From positions 1 to 50,783 of the forward strand of contig NZ_CANMFF010000024.1 of assembly GCF_947497005.1 (NCBI RefSeq): a stretch of DNA of 50,783 nt. The letters are read 5' to 3'. Source of the DNA: an uncultured Ruegeria sp. Its GTDB lineage: Bacteria; Pseudomonadota; Alphaproteobacteria; Rhodobacterales; Rhodobacteraceae. The position numbers and the translations under genes are program-made. Positions 25,848-34,261 of this stretch are shown here, piece after piece; the stretch's first letter is position 1; the number at the start of each line of letters is the position of its first letter. The notes beneath the pieces are model-generated. The model had not been told where the DNA came from and did not search any database. It saw nothing but the letters and a program-made list of their open reading frames with translations.

Positions 25848-25866
25848 TGAATCGGAGGACAAAGAG

Positions 25867-26073
25867 ATGACGGAAGAACCGGTGGGTTTAGACGAAACGC
25901 GAAGCGCCGAACGCCAGATTGCGACCGACACCCGTTGCCGCAAACGCGGTGTTTGGGAGCAGACGCCATCCACACCATCCGCGTTTAATAGGTTCAAAGA
26001 TTTGGGTTTTCGGCACGTGCATCCGCCGCAAACGCAAAAGTCCAGTTTGTCCGCGTCTTATCGGTTCGCATAG
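25867..26073 (+). pseudogene. Start of a third gene after hflC, probably truncated
   Basis: An ATG at 25867 follows a very strong AATCGGAGGACAAAGAG ribosome site 20 bp past hflC, exactly where a third operon gene would begin. The first ~25 codons (MTEEPVGLDETRSAERQI) look like a normal soluble N-terminus. After that the frame runs into low-quality sequence and stops at 26073, 44 bp before the right transposon repeat. I infer that only the 5' end of a gene survives. The alternative is a genuine 68-aa protein. Confidence 0.45.
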
Positions 26074-26116
26074 GGCACAACGAATGGCAACTGGTTTACA
26101 TGTTCACTATTTTTTT

Positions 26117-26154
26117 CATGACGCCCAAATATGCACGCTCGGGTCAGTTGGGCC
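26117..26154 (-). repeat. Tn3-type terminal inverted repeat, right (IRR)
   Basis: 38 bp that on the minus strand begins GGCCCAACTGACCCGAGCGT and ends GGGCGTCATG, 36/38 identical to the left repeat. The first 24 bases of the recombinase frame lie inside it. Confidence 0.85.
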
Positions 26155-27111
26155 AACACATTGCGGGCTTATGAGCGTGATCTGTTATATATCACCGCCT
26201 GGAAATCCGCGCGCTTTGGCACGGCGCTGGACTGGCCGGAATCCGAAGCCACCGCCCTCGCCTTCATACTTGATCACGCGCGTGACCTGAGCGACGCACT
26301 GGAAACGGATATGGCGCGCGAGACTGCCGAAGCCCTGATCGCGCAAGGGCTGCGCAAATCGCTAGCCTGCCCTGCCCCGTCGACTCTGGATCGGCGCATC
26401 GCCTCCTGGCTCGCCTTTCACCGGATGAAGAACCTCCCTTCAACCTTTGATGCGCCGCAGGTCAAACAGGCCCGCGCCAAGGCGCGTCGGGCCGCAGCCC
26501 GGGCCCCTGCCCCAAAGTCGCAGCACCCCATCACCCGCGATGTGCTCGAGCGTTTGTTGGCCACCTGTCGGGGGTCTCGACGGGATTGCCGCGACCGCGC
26601 CATCCTGATGCTGGGCTGGGCCAGCGGTGGCCGCCGCCGGTCTGAGATCACCGGGCTGATGCGCGAGGATGTCTCGCTGAATGAGTTTGATGCCAAGGGG
26701 GTGGTTTGGATTTCTCTGCTTGAGACCAAGACCACCGCCAAGGGCGAGACGCCACGGCTGGTGCTCAAGGGCCGCGCCGCACAGGCGATGATCCATTGGA
26801 TCGAGGTCGGGCAGATCACGGATGGAGCGCTGTTTCGACCGGTCTCAAAAGCCGATCGGGTTTTGAAGCGCCGCCTGTCCCCGGATGCGATCTACCAGAT
26901 CGTCAGACACCGATTGAAACTGGCGGGCCTGCCAGAGGGCTTCGCCTCGCCCCACGGGCTGCGCTCGGGCTTCCTGACCCAGGCCGCGCTCGACGGTGCC
27001 CCAATCCAAGCCGCCATGCGCCTCTCGCTGCACCGCTCCATGGCTCAGGCACAGAAGTACTATGATGACGTCGATATCGCAGAAAACCCGGCAACGGACT
27101 TGCTGGGATAG
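26131..27111 (+). CDS. Tyrosine recombinase/integrase, 5' end supplied by the transposon repeat
   Basis: This 326-aa protein would break and rejoin DNA through a tyrosine. The catalytic set is visible: Arg in GWASGGRRRSEITGL, HGLRSGF (His and Arg), His in LSLHRSMAQ and Tyr in AQKYYDD. The N-terminal SAM-like core-binding region begins NTLRAYERDLLYITAWKSAR. The annotated ATG and first eight codons come from the Tn3 inverted repeat, and natural family members have additional N-terminal residues. The original 5' end appears to have been removed by the transposon. It may still be active if the missing part is dispensable. It could serve plasmid dimer resolution near parAB, but its target site is not evident. 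Confidence 0.85.
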   Translation: MHARVSWANTLRAYERDLLYITAWKSARFGTALDWPESEATALAFILDHARDLSDALETDMARETAEALIAQGLRKSLACPAPSTLDRRIASWLAFHRMKNLPSTFDAPQVKQARAKARRAAARAPAPKSQHPITRDVLERLLATCRGSRRDCRDRAILMLGWASGGRRRSEITGLMREDVSLNEFDAKGVVWISLLETKTTAKGETPRLVLKGRAAQAMIHWIEVGQITDGALFRPVSKADRVLKRRLSPDAIYQIVRHRLKLAGLPEGFASPHGLRSGFLTQAALDGAPIQAAMRLSLHRSMAQAQKYYDDVDIAENPATDLLG

Positions 27112-27126
27112 ACCGTTCCTAAATGA

Positions 27127-27158
27127 AGAAGGCGGTAACCCGTGGGTTACCGCCTTCT
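27127..27158. repeat. Long palindrome with parS-like core, copy 1
   Basis: A perfect inverted repeat with 15-bp arms around a GT centre; its 16-bp core GTAACCCGTGGGTTAC (27135-27150) recurs at 27180-27195. It lies between the integrase stop and the parB stop and could act as a partition (centromere) site and also as a two-way terminator for these convergent genes. Confidence 0.65.
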
Positions 27159-27179
27159 AGATATCAAACCTGAGCAAGA

Positions 27180-27195
27180 GTAACCCGTGGGTTAC
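27180..27195. repeat. parS-like palindrome, copy 2
   Basis: GTAACCCGTGGGTTAC, identical to the core at 27135-27150. It ends on the last base of the parB stop codon. Two identical palindromes 45 bp apart beside parB fit a ParB-binding cluster. Confidence 0.65.
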
Positions 27196-28247
27196 TACTC
27201 GTTCAAAACAGCTTCGAATGCTTCAATCGCTCTCTGAAGTTTGGACCGATCAATCGAAGTAAAGTCTTGGCCAGACAAAATCCTACACTCTCCTTTTCGA
27301 GCAGTGATTTTTGAAGCCCCTACGTGGAACTCGTATTTCACGCTCTCGGGTTTTTCACGAGGCATGCCCCTAGTTGTCTCAACCTCATGACCCGCCAAGA
27401 AAGCGTCAAGCATCTCGTTTTGCTGACTGGCTGTCGATGCGCCCGCCAATATGTCTCTTAATCCATCAGCAGAATCTGAAGACGCTCGTAGTTTCCGCGC
27501 TACCTCAACGCCAAGGTTTCTGGAGACGGCCTTTGGAAACGGCAATGCGCCTTCAAGCTCATTGAGCAGATAGACAAAACTTCGAATATAAGAACGCTTC
27601 ATCTTATGTAGGGCCGAATACAGTCTACCAACCAAAGCTTCTGCATCCCCTGCCCCCAAATCTGCGTCTTTGGAAGCAAGGATCGCCACTTGTGCCATCT
27701 CAGCAAAAGTCAGATCCTCCCGAACAACGTTCTCTTCAACCATGTCGATATAGAGATCAATTCGGTCACTCTGGGACTCGGCAACTCGGGCCGTAACGCT
27801 GGAGAAGCGCTCATCACCCGTCTCTTCAAAAAGTTGCTTAAGAGCAGTTAATCGTCTCCAACCCTTCTTGAGCTGGAAGCGACCATCTGAATCCTTATAG
27901 ATCTCTATGGGCTCCTTCTGACCTCGTTCCTGAATTGAAGCCTTGAGTTCATCCATCTCGTCAGAACTCGCAACGGCTGATAATTCCAAACGATCTCGTG
28001 GCAGATCAGAAGTGTGAATTTCATCTATTCCAACGGCAACAAGCACTCGCCCTTCATCCCGAGCTTTACGATATTCCTTGGCATCCGAGGCATTTTGCCG
28101 TCGCTGCTCCACGCGATTTTCAGTACTTTCATTCAAACTGTTTGCTGTCTCGCGTACCGCGGCTCCCATCGGGCCTACTTCACGGCGGCGGGTTTTCTTG
28201 AGGTCTTTGTCATCAATCGGAGTGAAGCCGAATTTATTACCACTCAT
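27195..28247 (-). CDS. parB: Plasmid partition protein ParB
   Basis: This 350-aa centromere-binding protein would load on parS and work with ParA to segregate the plasmid. It has an N-terminal basic segment, a ParB/Srx-type domain (LSAVASSDEMDELKASIQER, then PIEIYKDSDGRFQLKKGWRRLTAL) and a helix-turn-helix region (VVREDLTFAEMAQVAILAS onward). The GxxR-type motif appears as KKGWRR. The C-terminus includes a dimerisation-like segment (LQRAIEAFEAVL). Its start overlaps parA by 4 bp, so the two are one operon. The palindrome pair sits at its 3' end. The parAB pair diverges from the initiator gene across the presumed origin. Confidence 0.9.
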   Translation of the reverse strand: MSGNKFGFTPIDDKDLKKTRRREVGPMGAAVRETANSLNESTENRVEQRRQNASDAKEYRKARDEGRVLVAVGIDEIHTSDLPRDRLELSAVASSDEMDELKASIQERGQKEPIEIYKDSDGRFQLKKGWRRLTALKQLFEETGDERFSSVTARVAESQSDRIDLYIDMVEENVVREDLTFAEMAQVAILASKDADLGAGDAEALVGRLYSALHKMKRSYIRSFVYLLNELEGALPFPKAVSRNLGVEVARKLRASSDSADGLRDILAGASTASQQNEMLDAFLAGHEVETTRGMPREKPESVKYEFHVGASKITARKGECRILSGQDFTSIDRSKLQRAIEAFEAVLNE

Positions 28248-29554
28248 TCTACACGCTCCTCAACTTTAGTACGCGCTTCCCAGGCCCGCAGTACGACATC
28301 CTTAAACTCGCCATACGCGTTATCAAAAGACTGACGCGCCCTTTTCCAAGTATCCCGAGTCATCTGCCTGTAGTCCTGCTCGTAGACAGACATTTGGAAC
28401 CTACCTGACTGCTCGACCGCACGCGTCATCTCGATCGGGTTCTGACAGACGTCTGCTCCGAAAACATTTTTGAAGGCATCCATCATCGCGACATGCAGAG
28501 AATTGCTGGCCTCAAAGCGGGTCATGAGAACTCTTATGTCATCGAACCTCTTTGGAAGTGTGATGCCGGCGTCCTGAGCAATACGATCGAACCCATTGGT
28601 TATATCTTCCAAGGCATCACCCAGCTGACCGAGATAACTCGTGGTGCTGTCATACTCCCAGTATCCTGGGCCAGAGGGAATATAGAGAATGTCAGCGGCA
28701 AAGGCCGCATTCAAAGACTGGTATCCAATTGCCGGCGGGCAATCGAAAATAATCAAATCGTACTGGTCGTCTGGTAACTCATCGAGGTATCTGGCGACGC
28801 ACCCAAAAAAGCTCCATGCCTTATGAATGGATCTATACTGAGCCGAAGCAAACTCAACGAAGGCTGCGTTTGCACAACTCGGTATGATATCGATTGTCGA
28901 CCATGACGTCCTTTGAATGAAATCTTGCACACGCTGTGCGGCAATCGACTGGACGTCTTCTGGCAACTCGTCAGCGGTGGGGTAGGGGCAGTCGGCCGGA
29001 TCATCATATTCTTCGGCGATCCGGTTTGCCTCACGGCAAAGATCGCGGCACATAATGCCCCAGACAGTATTCCACTCTCTAACTTCAGACAGACCCATTG
29101 AATGCGTGAGTGTCGCTTGGGGGTCGAAGTCCACCACCAGTACACGGTAACCATCAAGCGCAGCCGCATTCGCCAAGTGCTGAGCGACCACAGTTTTACC
29201 GACGCCACCCTTAAAGTTCGATACCGCAACTCTCATTGCCCGACCCACTGGCCTTTGGGGCAGAAGGCTTTTACCTCTAAATCTCAGGCGGCGCCTCAAC
29301 TCGTTTATCTCAGCCAGAGAAAACCATCTTTGCCGCCCATCATCTTCTGTCGCGCCTTGCGGAAGAGACGGATCGTCAGCCAACTTTTTTCTCAAAGTGT
29401 CCGCCGGGACATCAAACATGAACTGGCTAATTTCCCAGATCGAAAATGGTCGAAGCACTTTCTCGTCCGCGGGTGAGAAAGTAGCGCGGCGGACGGCAGC
29501 CTGTTGGGCCAGGCTTCGTTCGTTCATCGTTTGAAGGTCGGTGTGGTCTCGCAT
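28244..29554 (-). CDS. parA: Plasmid partition ATPase ParA
   Basis: A 436-aa ParA/RepA-type ATPase with a deviant Walker A KGGVGKT (lysine 120, in SNFKGGVGKTVVAQ), the A' motif VLVVDFDPQATLTHSMG and a Walker B LIIFDCPPAIGYQSLNA. The first ~110 residues form a DNA-binding extension (IWEISQFMFDVPADTLRKK) typical of the larger plasmid ParA proteins, which repress their own operon. The first ATG at 29554 is used. It leads the parAB operon and faces away from the rep gene, with 373 bp between. Confidence 0.92.
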   Translation of the reverse strand: MRDHTDLQTMNERSLAQQAAVRRATFSPADEKVLRPFSIWEISQFMFDVPADTLRKKLADDPSLPQGATEDDGRQRWFSLAEINELRRRLRFRGKSLLPQRPVGRAMRVAVSNFKGGVGKTVVAQHLANAAALDGYRVLVVDFDPQATLTHSMGLSEVREWNTVWGIMCRDLCREANRIAEEYDDPADCPYPTADELPEDVQSIAAQRVQDFIQRTSWSTIDIIPSCANAAFVEFASAQYRSIHKAWSFFGCVARYLDELPDDQYDLIIFDCPPAIGYQSLNAAFAADILYIPSGPGYWEYDSTTSYLGQLGDALEDITNGFDRIAQDAGITLPKRFDDIRVLMTRFEASNSLHVAMMDAFKNVFGADVCQNPIEMTRAVEQSGRFQMSVYEQDYRQMTRDTWKRARQSFDNAYGEFKDVVLRAWEARTKVEERVE

Positions 29555-29927
29555 TGTGCTGCTCTTGTTATACTATCGATGTCTCTTAATAACGCGATTT
29601 TAGAAAACTACAAAATGTAAAGAATAGAATTTCCGCTTTTTGCCGCTGATTCGACTAAAAACGGGAGGCCATCCCAGAGTCGCGCTATGTTTTGGTGACA
29701 GATTGAGTGGGGTTACCAGATATAGGGTGACACTTGACCCCCATTATGGTGACACTAGGATGTCACCTATAACCTATTAACCAAATTTTCTTTTGATTTT
29801 GATTAAGGGATTGGTCATCCTGCTTTTCAAAGTCCGTTGACAAACTACGGGATTTCATCACACTAAACCCAATTGATGGAATCGGTCAGCGAAGCCGATC
29901 CACTCGAGGCACAGTGGCAGTATCAAA
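29555..29927. other. Presumed replication origin with iterons
   Basis: The gap between divergent parA and rep has an AT-rich block (29570-29640) followed by three direct GGTGACA units at 29694-29700, 29726-29733 and 29748-29755 (the last two as GGTGACAC, 22 bp apart). An inverted TGTCACC at 29761-29767 makes 29748-29767 a palindrome. Iterons beside the initiator gene are expected in iteron-controlled plasmid origins. No classical DnaA box was recognised. Confidence 0.65.
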
Positions 29928-30626
29928 ATGGAAATAAAACGATTTACAGGAACTCAAGCCGGATCTCAGAAGTACGATCTGTTAACCGCAATCTCTGTTG
30001 CGGGGTTGAGCGGAACGACCGGATTTCAATGTTCGATGATGCGGCTCATTGCGTTGATAACCGCCCGATATAACTGGCGTGCTGATGAGCTGACGGTCGG
30101 GCAAAAGGAAATGGCCCGTCTCTGGTCCGTAGATGAACGAACCGTCAAGCGAGAAATCAAGCGGTTGACGGATTACAAAATACTTCTCCAGCTTAGGCCT
30201 GGGGTTAGAGGGCGCGTTGCAGCGTACCGACTTAACTACGCGGAAATTTACCGTCTTAGCGAACCGGTTTGGAAAAATGTTGGTTCTGATTTTTCATCTC
30301 GTATGGAAACGCAAGCGCCAAAACCAACCGAAAAGATCGTACATGTTCAGTTTGGTCAAGATAAACCCGTGGCGGTTGAACATGAGAAGCATGACCACCA
30401 GGATCCGTGGAGCAGGGCGCTCCAACGCTTATCAGAGTCTGAAACGTTGTTGTTCAAGAGCTGGTATCGCGATCTCCAACTTGTTGAAACGCGTGATCAG
30501 ACGATCACATTGCGTGCGCCTAGCAAGTTCATTGCGCAGTACATTCAGTCACACCATTTGAAACCGTTGCTCGGAGCGATCCAGCTTGAGTTTGGGCGAA
30601 TTCAAAAGGTTTGCTTACTTGACTAG
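29928..30626 (+). CDS. DnaA-like plasmid replication initiator
   Basis: This 232-aa protein has a central winged-helix region (TVGQKEMARLWSVDERTVKREIKRL) that would bind the iterons. Its C-terminal domain has the pattern of the DnaA N-terminal (domain I) fold: WSRALQRLSESETLLFKSWY, an ITLRAPSKFIAQYIQSHHL strand-helix and a closing helix. There is no AAA+ ATPase domain. This arrangement, next to a divergent parAB pair, matches the DnaA-like replicase type described for Rhodobacterales plasmids. The frame begins at the ATG at 29928; a small overlapping frame in another phase is a shadow. Compatibility group cannot be told from this sequence alone. Confidence 0.85.
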   Translation: MEIKRFTGTQAGSQKYDLLTAISVAGLSGTTGFQCSMMRLIALITARYNWRADELTVGQKEMARLWSVDERTVKREIKRLTDYKILLQLRPGVRGRVAAYRLNYAEIYRLSEPVWKNVGSDFSSRMETQAPKPTEKIVHVQFGQDKPVAVEHEKHDHQDPWSRALQRLSESETLLFKSWYRDLQLVETRDQTITLRAPSKFIAQYIQSHHLKPLLGAIQLEFGRIQKVCLLD

Positions 30627-30682
30627 CCATCTTGAATACAAAGTTCGAATTCTGCGCCTTGACAACAATCAATACGCTGATT

Positions 30683-31690
30683 TCAGCCGTTGAGGTCCGT
30701 CTCGAACACTCCAATGGTATTCAGAATGTCATCGAACAAGGGGGGGTCCCCGATTATCATCTCCTGCATTCCGGCATAGTCCCGGCGCAGCGCAGCTTTC
30801 AGCTCAGGATTTGGTAGCAATCTTAAAGATCCGGGCTTGGCATGCTCGTAGTTGGCCCAGGCCGCTTTGAAGAAGACGGATTTATGGTGTGCAACCTGAT
30901 CTAGCAAGTCGATCTGTTCGATAGCGCGAGGATGGGTCTCGTGTGTGATCAACTGGGCCATATCATAATAATGGCGCGACATGCGGTCAGCCAGAGGTTT
31001 GGTGGCGTCCTGATGATAGAGCATATGCAGGATCGTTGCTTTTTCCCAAAATGTGCGCTCAACGCCCAAGACCTTCACATCAACGTCGCCCGAGCTCAGC
31101 AGGTCTGGAAAGGCCTGATTCACATATGGCGAAATCCTGCGAGACTCTGCTGGAAGGTGAACTCCACGGGCGCCAAATTCGAACCGCACCACCGGTTGGA
31201 TGTAACCACTGGTCGCATTTGTCTTGGATGGGTAAGCGAAGAGCAGGGTTTGTTGATCATCAGGATCGACCGACAGGGAAAAGTCCTGGTCCAGCGCGGC
31301 GCCAAACTTGATTTTGGTTTCTTTCAGAAGCGGACCAGCGACTACTTTGGTGGCCGTATCCTGAAGCTCCTGCAACAGTTGCTTTTGTTTTTTGCCGGAA
31401 AGGGCAGGGTGCTCGGGGTCACGTTCGCCCTCGAACCCAAGTTGCGCCCGGTCGAGGGACAGATCCACGTCTTCCGAGAACCGATGGATGATGTCGTAGG
31501 CTTTGGACAGCGATGTCCCACCTTTGAAGATCAAGTGAGCGCCAAAAGAGGGCAGGGCGAATAGATGTTTTAGTGACCAGCAGACCCAGAAATCCTTCTC
31601 GACGATTGCTTTGGACAGGCCAAGCTGGGCAGCCGTTTCCTGAAACGCTTCCTCACGGTTCTCTGGAGTATCGTTGGAAAACTGGTCCAC
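30683..31690 (-). CDS. AbiEii/AbiGii-family nucleotidyltransferase toxin
   Basis: A 335-aa protein of the AbiEii toxin family, predicted nucleotidyltransferases that act by abortive infection or plasmid stabilisation. The signature FKGGTSLSKAYDIIHRFSEDVDLSL holds the GG-S and the paired acidic residues (D-V-D) of the active site, and a downstream Lys/Tyr-rich motif (RTFWEKATILHMLYH) is typical. Length is normal. Its start lies 2 bp after the stop of the antitoxin gene on the same strand. The end at 30683 converges on the rep gene, placing the pair next to the replication module. Confidence 0.9.
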   Translation of the reverse strand: MDQFSNDTPENREEAFQETAAQLGLSKAIVEKDFWVCWSLKHLFALPSFGAHLIFKGGTSLSKAYDIIHRFSEDVDLSLDRAQLGFEGERDPEHPALSGKKQKQLLQELQDTATKVVAGPLLKETKIKFGAALDQDFSLSVDPDDQQTLLFAYPSKTNATSGYIQPVVRFEFGARGVHLPAESRRISPYVNQAFPDLLSSGDVDVKVLGVERTFWEKATILHMLYHQDATKPLADRMSRHYYDMAQLITHETHPRAIEQIDLLDQVAHHKSVFFKAAWANYEHAKPGSLRLLPNPELKAALRRDYAGMQEMIIGDPPLFDDILNTIGVFETDLNG

Positions 31691-31692
31691 GA

Positions 31693-32289
31693 TCAGTTCC
31701 GCGCCACAATTTGCTGCACTACAGGGTGCATCCAGGCCGGCACATACCTGCTTTGTTTTGCGAGCAATGCCCGGTCCTTGCTATCCAGATTGCGCGCCAG
31801 CGTGTCGACAACCCGGCTATCCACCTGGTTCTTGCCGACATAGCGCAACGCCTGAAATACGGTGCCGGTTTTCTGGCCCGCACCAACTAGCGTTTTGGAT
31901 GATGCATTCCGGAACTGGATGACTTGGCGACCAACCGTCTTGGTGCGGGTCGGGCCGTCGGTCATATAAATAGGCTTGGACGGCACCTGGGTTGACAGCC
32001 CCAACTGGTTGGCTGCCATGGCAGGGGAGGGCTGTAGAACCTGATTATCCTTACGCGCAATCGCTTTGGCAATGTCATCGGCAGACGGAGACAACAGCCC
32101 TAAACGGGCGCTCTTTCTTGGATAGTCGTAAAGCCCACGCGTCAACCGCCGGATCACCCCTTGATCCGCCAAACGCGACAATGCCTGATCCACGCTTGCG
32201 CGGGAGCCGATATCCAGAAAGTCCAGAGGCGCAAAGATTGCCCCCCGGCCTTTTCCGATGATGCGTTGTCTGATCGATGAAGTAATCAT
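31693..32289 (-). CDS. AbiEi-type antitoxin (DUF6088 family)
   Basis: This 198-aa protein has an N-terminal winged helix (RIIGKGRGAIFAPLDFLDIG, then VDQALSRLADQGVIRRLTRGLYDYP) that would bind the operator, and a C-terminal antitoxin domain of the DUF6088/AbiEi kind. It neutralises the AbiEii partner and represses the operon. The first gene of the pair, followed at once by the toxin. A matching inverted repeat lies 13 bp upstream of its start. Confidence 0.88.
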   Translation of the reverse strand: MITSSIRQRIIGKGRGAIFAPLDFLDIGSRASVDQALSRLADQGVIRRLTRGLYDYPRKSARLGLLSPSADDIAKAIARKDNQVLQPSPAMAANQLGLSTQVPSKPIYMTDGPTRTKTVGRQVIQFRNASSKTLVGAGQKTGTVFQALRYVGKNQVDSRVVDTLARNLDSKDRALLAKQSRYVPAWMHPVVQQIVARN

Positions 32290-32301
32290 AGCTTTCTCCT
32301 T

Positions 32302-32329
32302 GTCAGAAAATATAGTACTTTTTTCTGAC
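32302..32329. promoter_or_regulatory. Candidate AbiEi operator
   Basis: GTCAGAAAA (32302-32310) and TTTTCTGAC (32321-32329), 9-bp arms separated by 10 bp, upstream of the antitoxin start on the minus strand. The AT-rich spacer ATATAGTACT could overlap the -10 box. AbiEi-type antitoxins repress through such inverted repeats. Confidence 0.6.
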
Positions 32330-32558
32330 TTTCAAGTTATGGGAAAACCGAGGTGGCTTTGTAAGTAGGGCGGGCAGCGGACTTTCGCTGCACATACTGA
32401 GACTTCCATCGTTCTGAGCTAATTCAGACATTCGAGACTGTGCGATTCCCCCTTACGACTCGCACAACTCAAGGTTAAGCTGCTGGCTGGCTGCATACTT
32501 AGAATTTCTTAGAAACTAAAGATAGTTGGCGGCTCTTTGAGTAATTTAGGGAACTACT
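32330..32558. other. Intergenic region upstream of gajA
   Basis: Between divergent abiE and gajA. It should hold the gajA promoter; no clear element was identified. Confidence 0.4.
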
Positions 32559-34261
32559 ATGGCCCGTATCCGCAAGCTTGAAATCTACAACTTTAGAAGC
32601 ATCCAAAAACTTGTTTGGCTCCCCTCTGCAAACATGAACTGCCTTGTCGGTCCAGGTGACAGCGGGAAATCCACGGTATTGGATGCGATCGATTGGTGTT
32701 TAGGAGCGCGTCGCAATCTCCCTGTCACAGATGCTGACTTTTACAATATGTCCGTGGATGAAGATATAGTTGTACGAGCAACTATTGGCGAACTAGAAGA
32801 CGGGCTTAAATCGCTTGATACCTATGGTCCTTTTTTGTTGGGGCTCACCAAAGAGGGAAAACTTGAAGACGAACCGTTAGATGGTTCGGAAACGGTACTT
32901 ACAATTCAGCTTACAATCGCTGATGACCTGGAACCACAGTGGAATCTAACGTCCAGCAGAGCAGAGGCTCAGGGTCTTGTCAGAGGCCTCACTTGGAGAG
33001 ACAGGGTTTCGATCGCACCTAATCGTATCGGAGTTTTTGCAAATCAACATCTTGGGTGGCAACGAGGCTCAATATTGAATGCTCTCACTGAGGAAAAAGC
33101 AGATGCATCGGCTGCGTTGGCTGAAGCCGCCGGCAAGCGCGAGATAGTTTCGGCGACACTGCCGGAGATCAGTTGGAGGAAACGCTAGATATCGTTTCTG
33201 ATGCCGCTCATGCACTTGGTGTGAATGTCGGTGACACGGTCCGAGCGCTGCTGGACGCCCATTCGGTGAACTTTTCAGGGAGTGCGATTTCGCTGCACGG
33301 CTCAGAAGGTGTTCCACTTAGAAAGTTGGGCCTTGGATCAAGTCGTCTTCTCGTTGCTGGGCTTCAAAACCGGGTTGCCGAAAACTCCTCAGTTGCACTC
33401 GTTGATGAAGTTGAAATCGGACTAGAGCCACATCGAATATCAAAGTTTCTTTTAGAGCTTGGATCGAAAAACGAGGAAACGTCGTGTCAGATATTTATGA
33501 CCACCCACTCACCGATCGTCCTACGCGAATTGAGCGGATCACAACTATATATTATTAGAAGCGGCGACGAGCATTCCGTCGTTCGAGCGGGTACAAAAAA
33601 TGCTATTCAAGGTACGCTTCGCGCTGCGGCAGAAGCCTTCTTGGGTACCCATGTATTGGTTTGTGAAGGTGCTACTGAGGTAGGGCTGGTTCGCGGCCAT
33701 GATCGCTATTTGGCGGAGAAGGAATGTTCGACTTTCGCTGCGGCGGGTGGTGTATTGGTCGACGCTGGCGGGGTGGATAAGATTTATAGAACCGCCGCAT
33801 CCTTTCAAGCGTTGGGATACGGCGTTGCGACCCTCAGAGATGATGATGTCCAGCCCAAAGAGGAAGACGAAAAAAAGTTCATCAAGGCAGGTGGAACGGT
33901 CTTCAAATGGACAGAAGGCTGGGCAATCGAAGCAGAGTTATTTGATTGTGTCAGTGATGATGTAATTCTGGAGCTATGGGCCTACGTCAAAAAGCTGCAT
34001 GGCAAGCAGCGAGTTCTGGATCACCTAAGGACCGCGTGTGCGGGGCCCGTCGATCCTGAAATTTGGTTCGATGATTTGGACGACGAGAAGCGGGAAAAAT
34101 TGGCCATCGCTGCGGGTAACGGCTCATGGTTCAAACGAATTTCTCACATGGAGGAAGCCGCGTATTCGATAATCTGCCCCCATTTAGATGACTGCGTACA
34201 GCCTGAACTGCAAGATCGACTTGACAAAATTCTCAGGTGGTCCGGGGCTGCGGATGACTGA
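32559..34261 (+). pseudogene. gajA: Gabija GajA (OLD-family ATPase-nuclease), frameshifted
   Basis: GajA is an OLD-type nuclease that cuts invading DNA when nucleotides are depleted. The first frame (32559-33188) has the ATPase N-terminus with Walker A GPGDSGKST (residues 31-39). The second (about 33131-34261) carries the ABC-type signature LGLGSSRLLVAGL, Walker B ALVDEVEIGLEPHR, the TTHSPIVL switch and a Toprim domain with VCEGATEVGLVRG and the LRDDDVQ acidic motif. The phase changes near 33130-33140; joined, they give about 567 aa, a normal length. As written the ATPase and nuclease parts are separate, so the system should be inactive unless this is a sequencing error or a recoded site. gajB overlaps its end. 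Confidence 0.85.

Larger units (their letters stand above)
4373..26154. mobile_element. Tn3-family transposon-bounded region with stress cargo (~21.8 kb)
   Basis: Two 38-bp inverted repeats at 4373-4410 and 26117-26154 match at 36 of 38 positions and face each other. Each begins GGCCCAACTG and ends GCGTTATG or GCGTCATG, close to the ACGTTAAG inner end typical of Tn3-family terminal repeats. Inside the left repeat lie tnpA, a res-like region and tnpR; the rest is about 18 kb of passenger genes and gene fragments. No matching 5-bp target duplication is visible (left flank ends AATAT, right flank begins AACAC). The boundary may therefore reflect rearrangement or recombination between elements rather than one clean insertion. 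Confidence 0.7.

Noticed and set aside
27127..27158. Reading the long palindrome only as a terminator
   Set aside because: The identical 16-bp core recurs 45 bp away without a terminator context, so a ParB-binding role is preferred; a terminator role may coexist.
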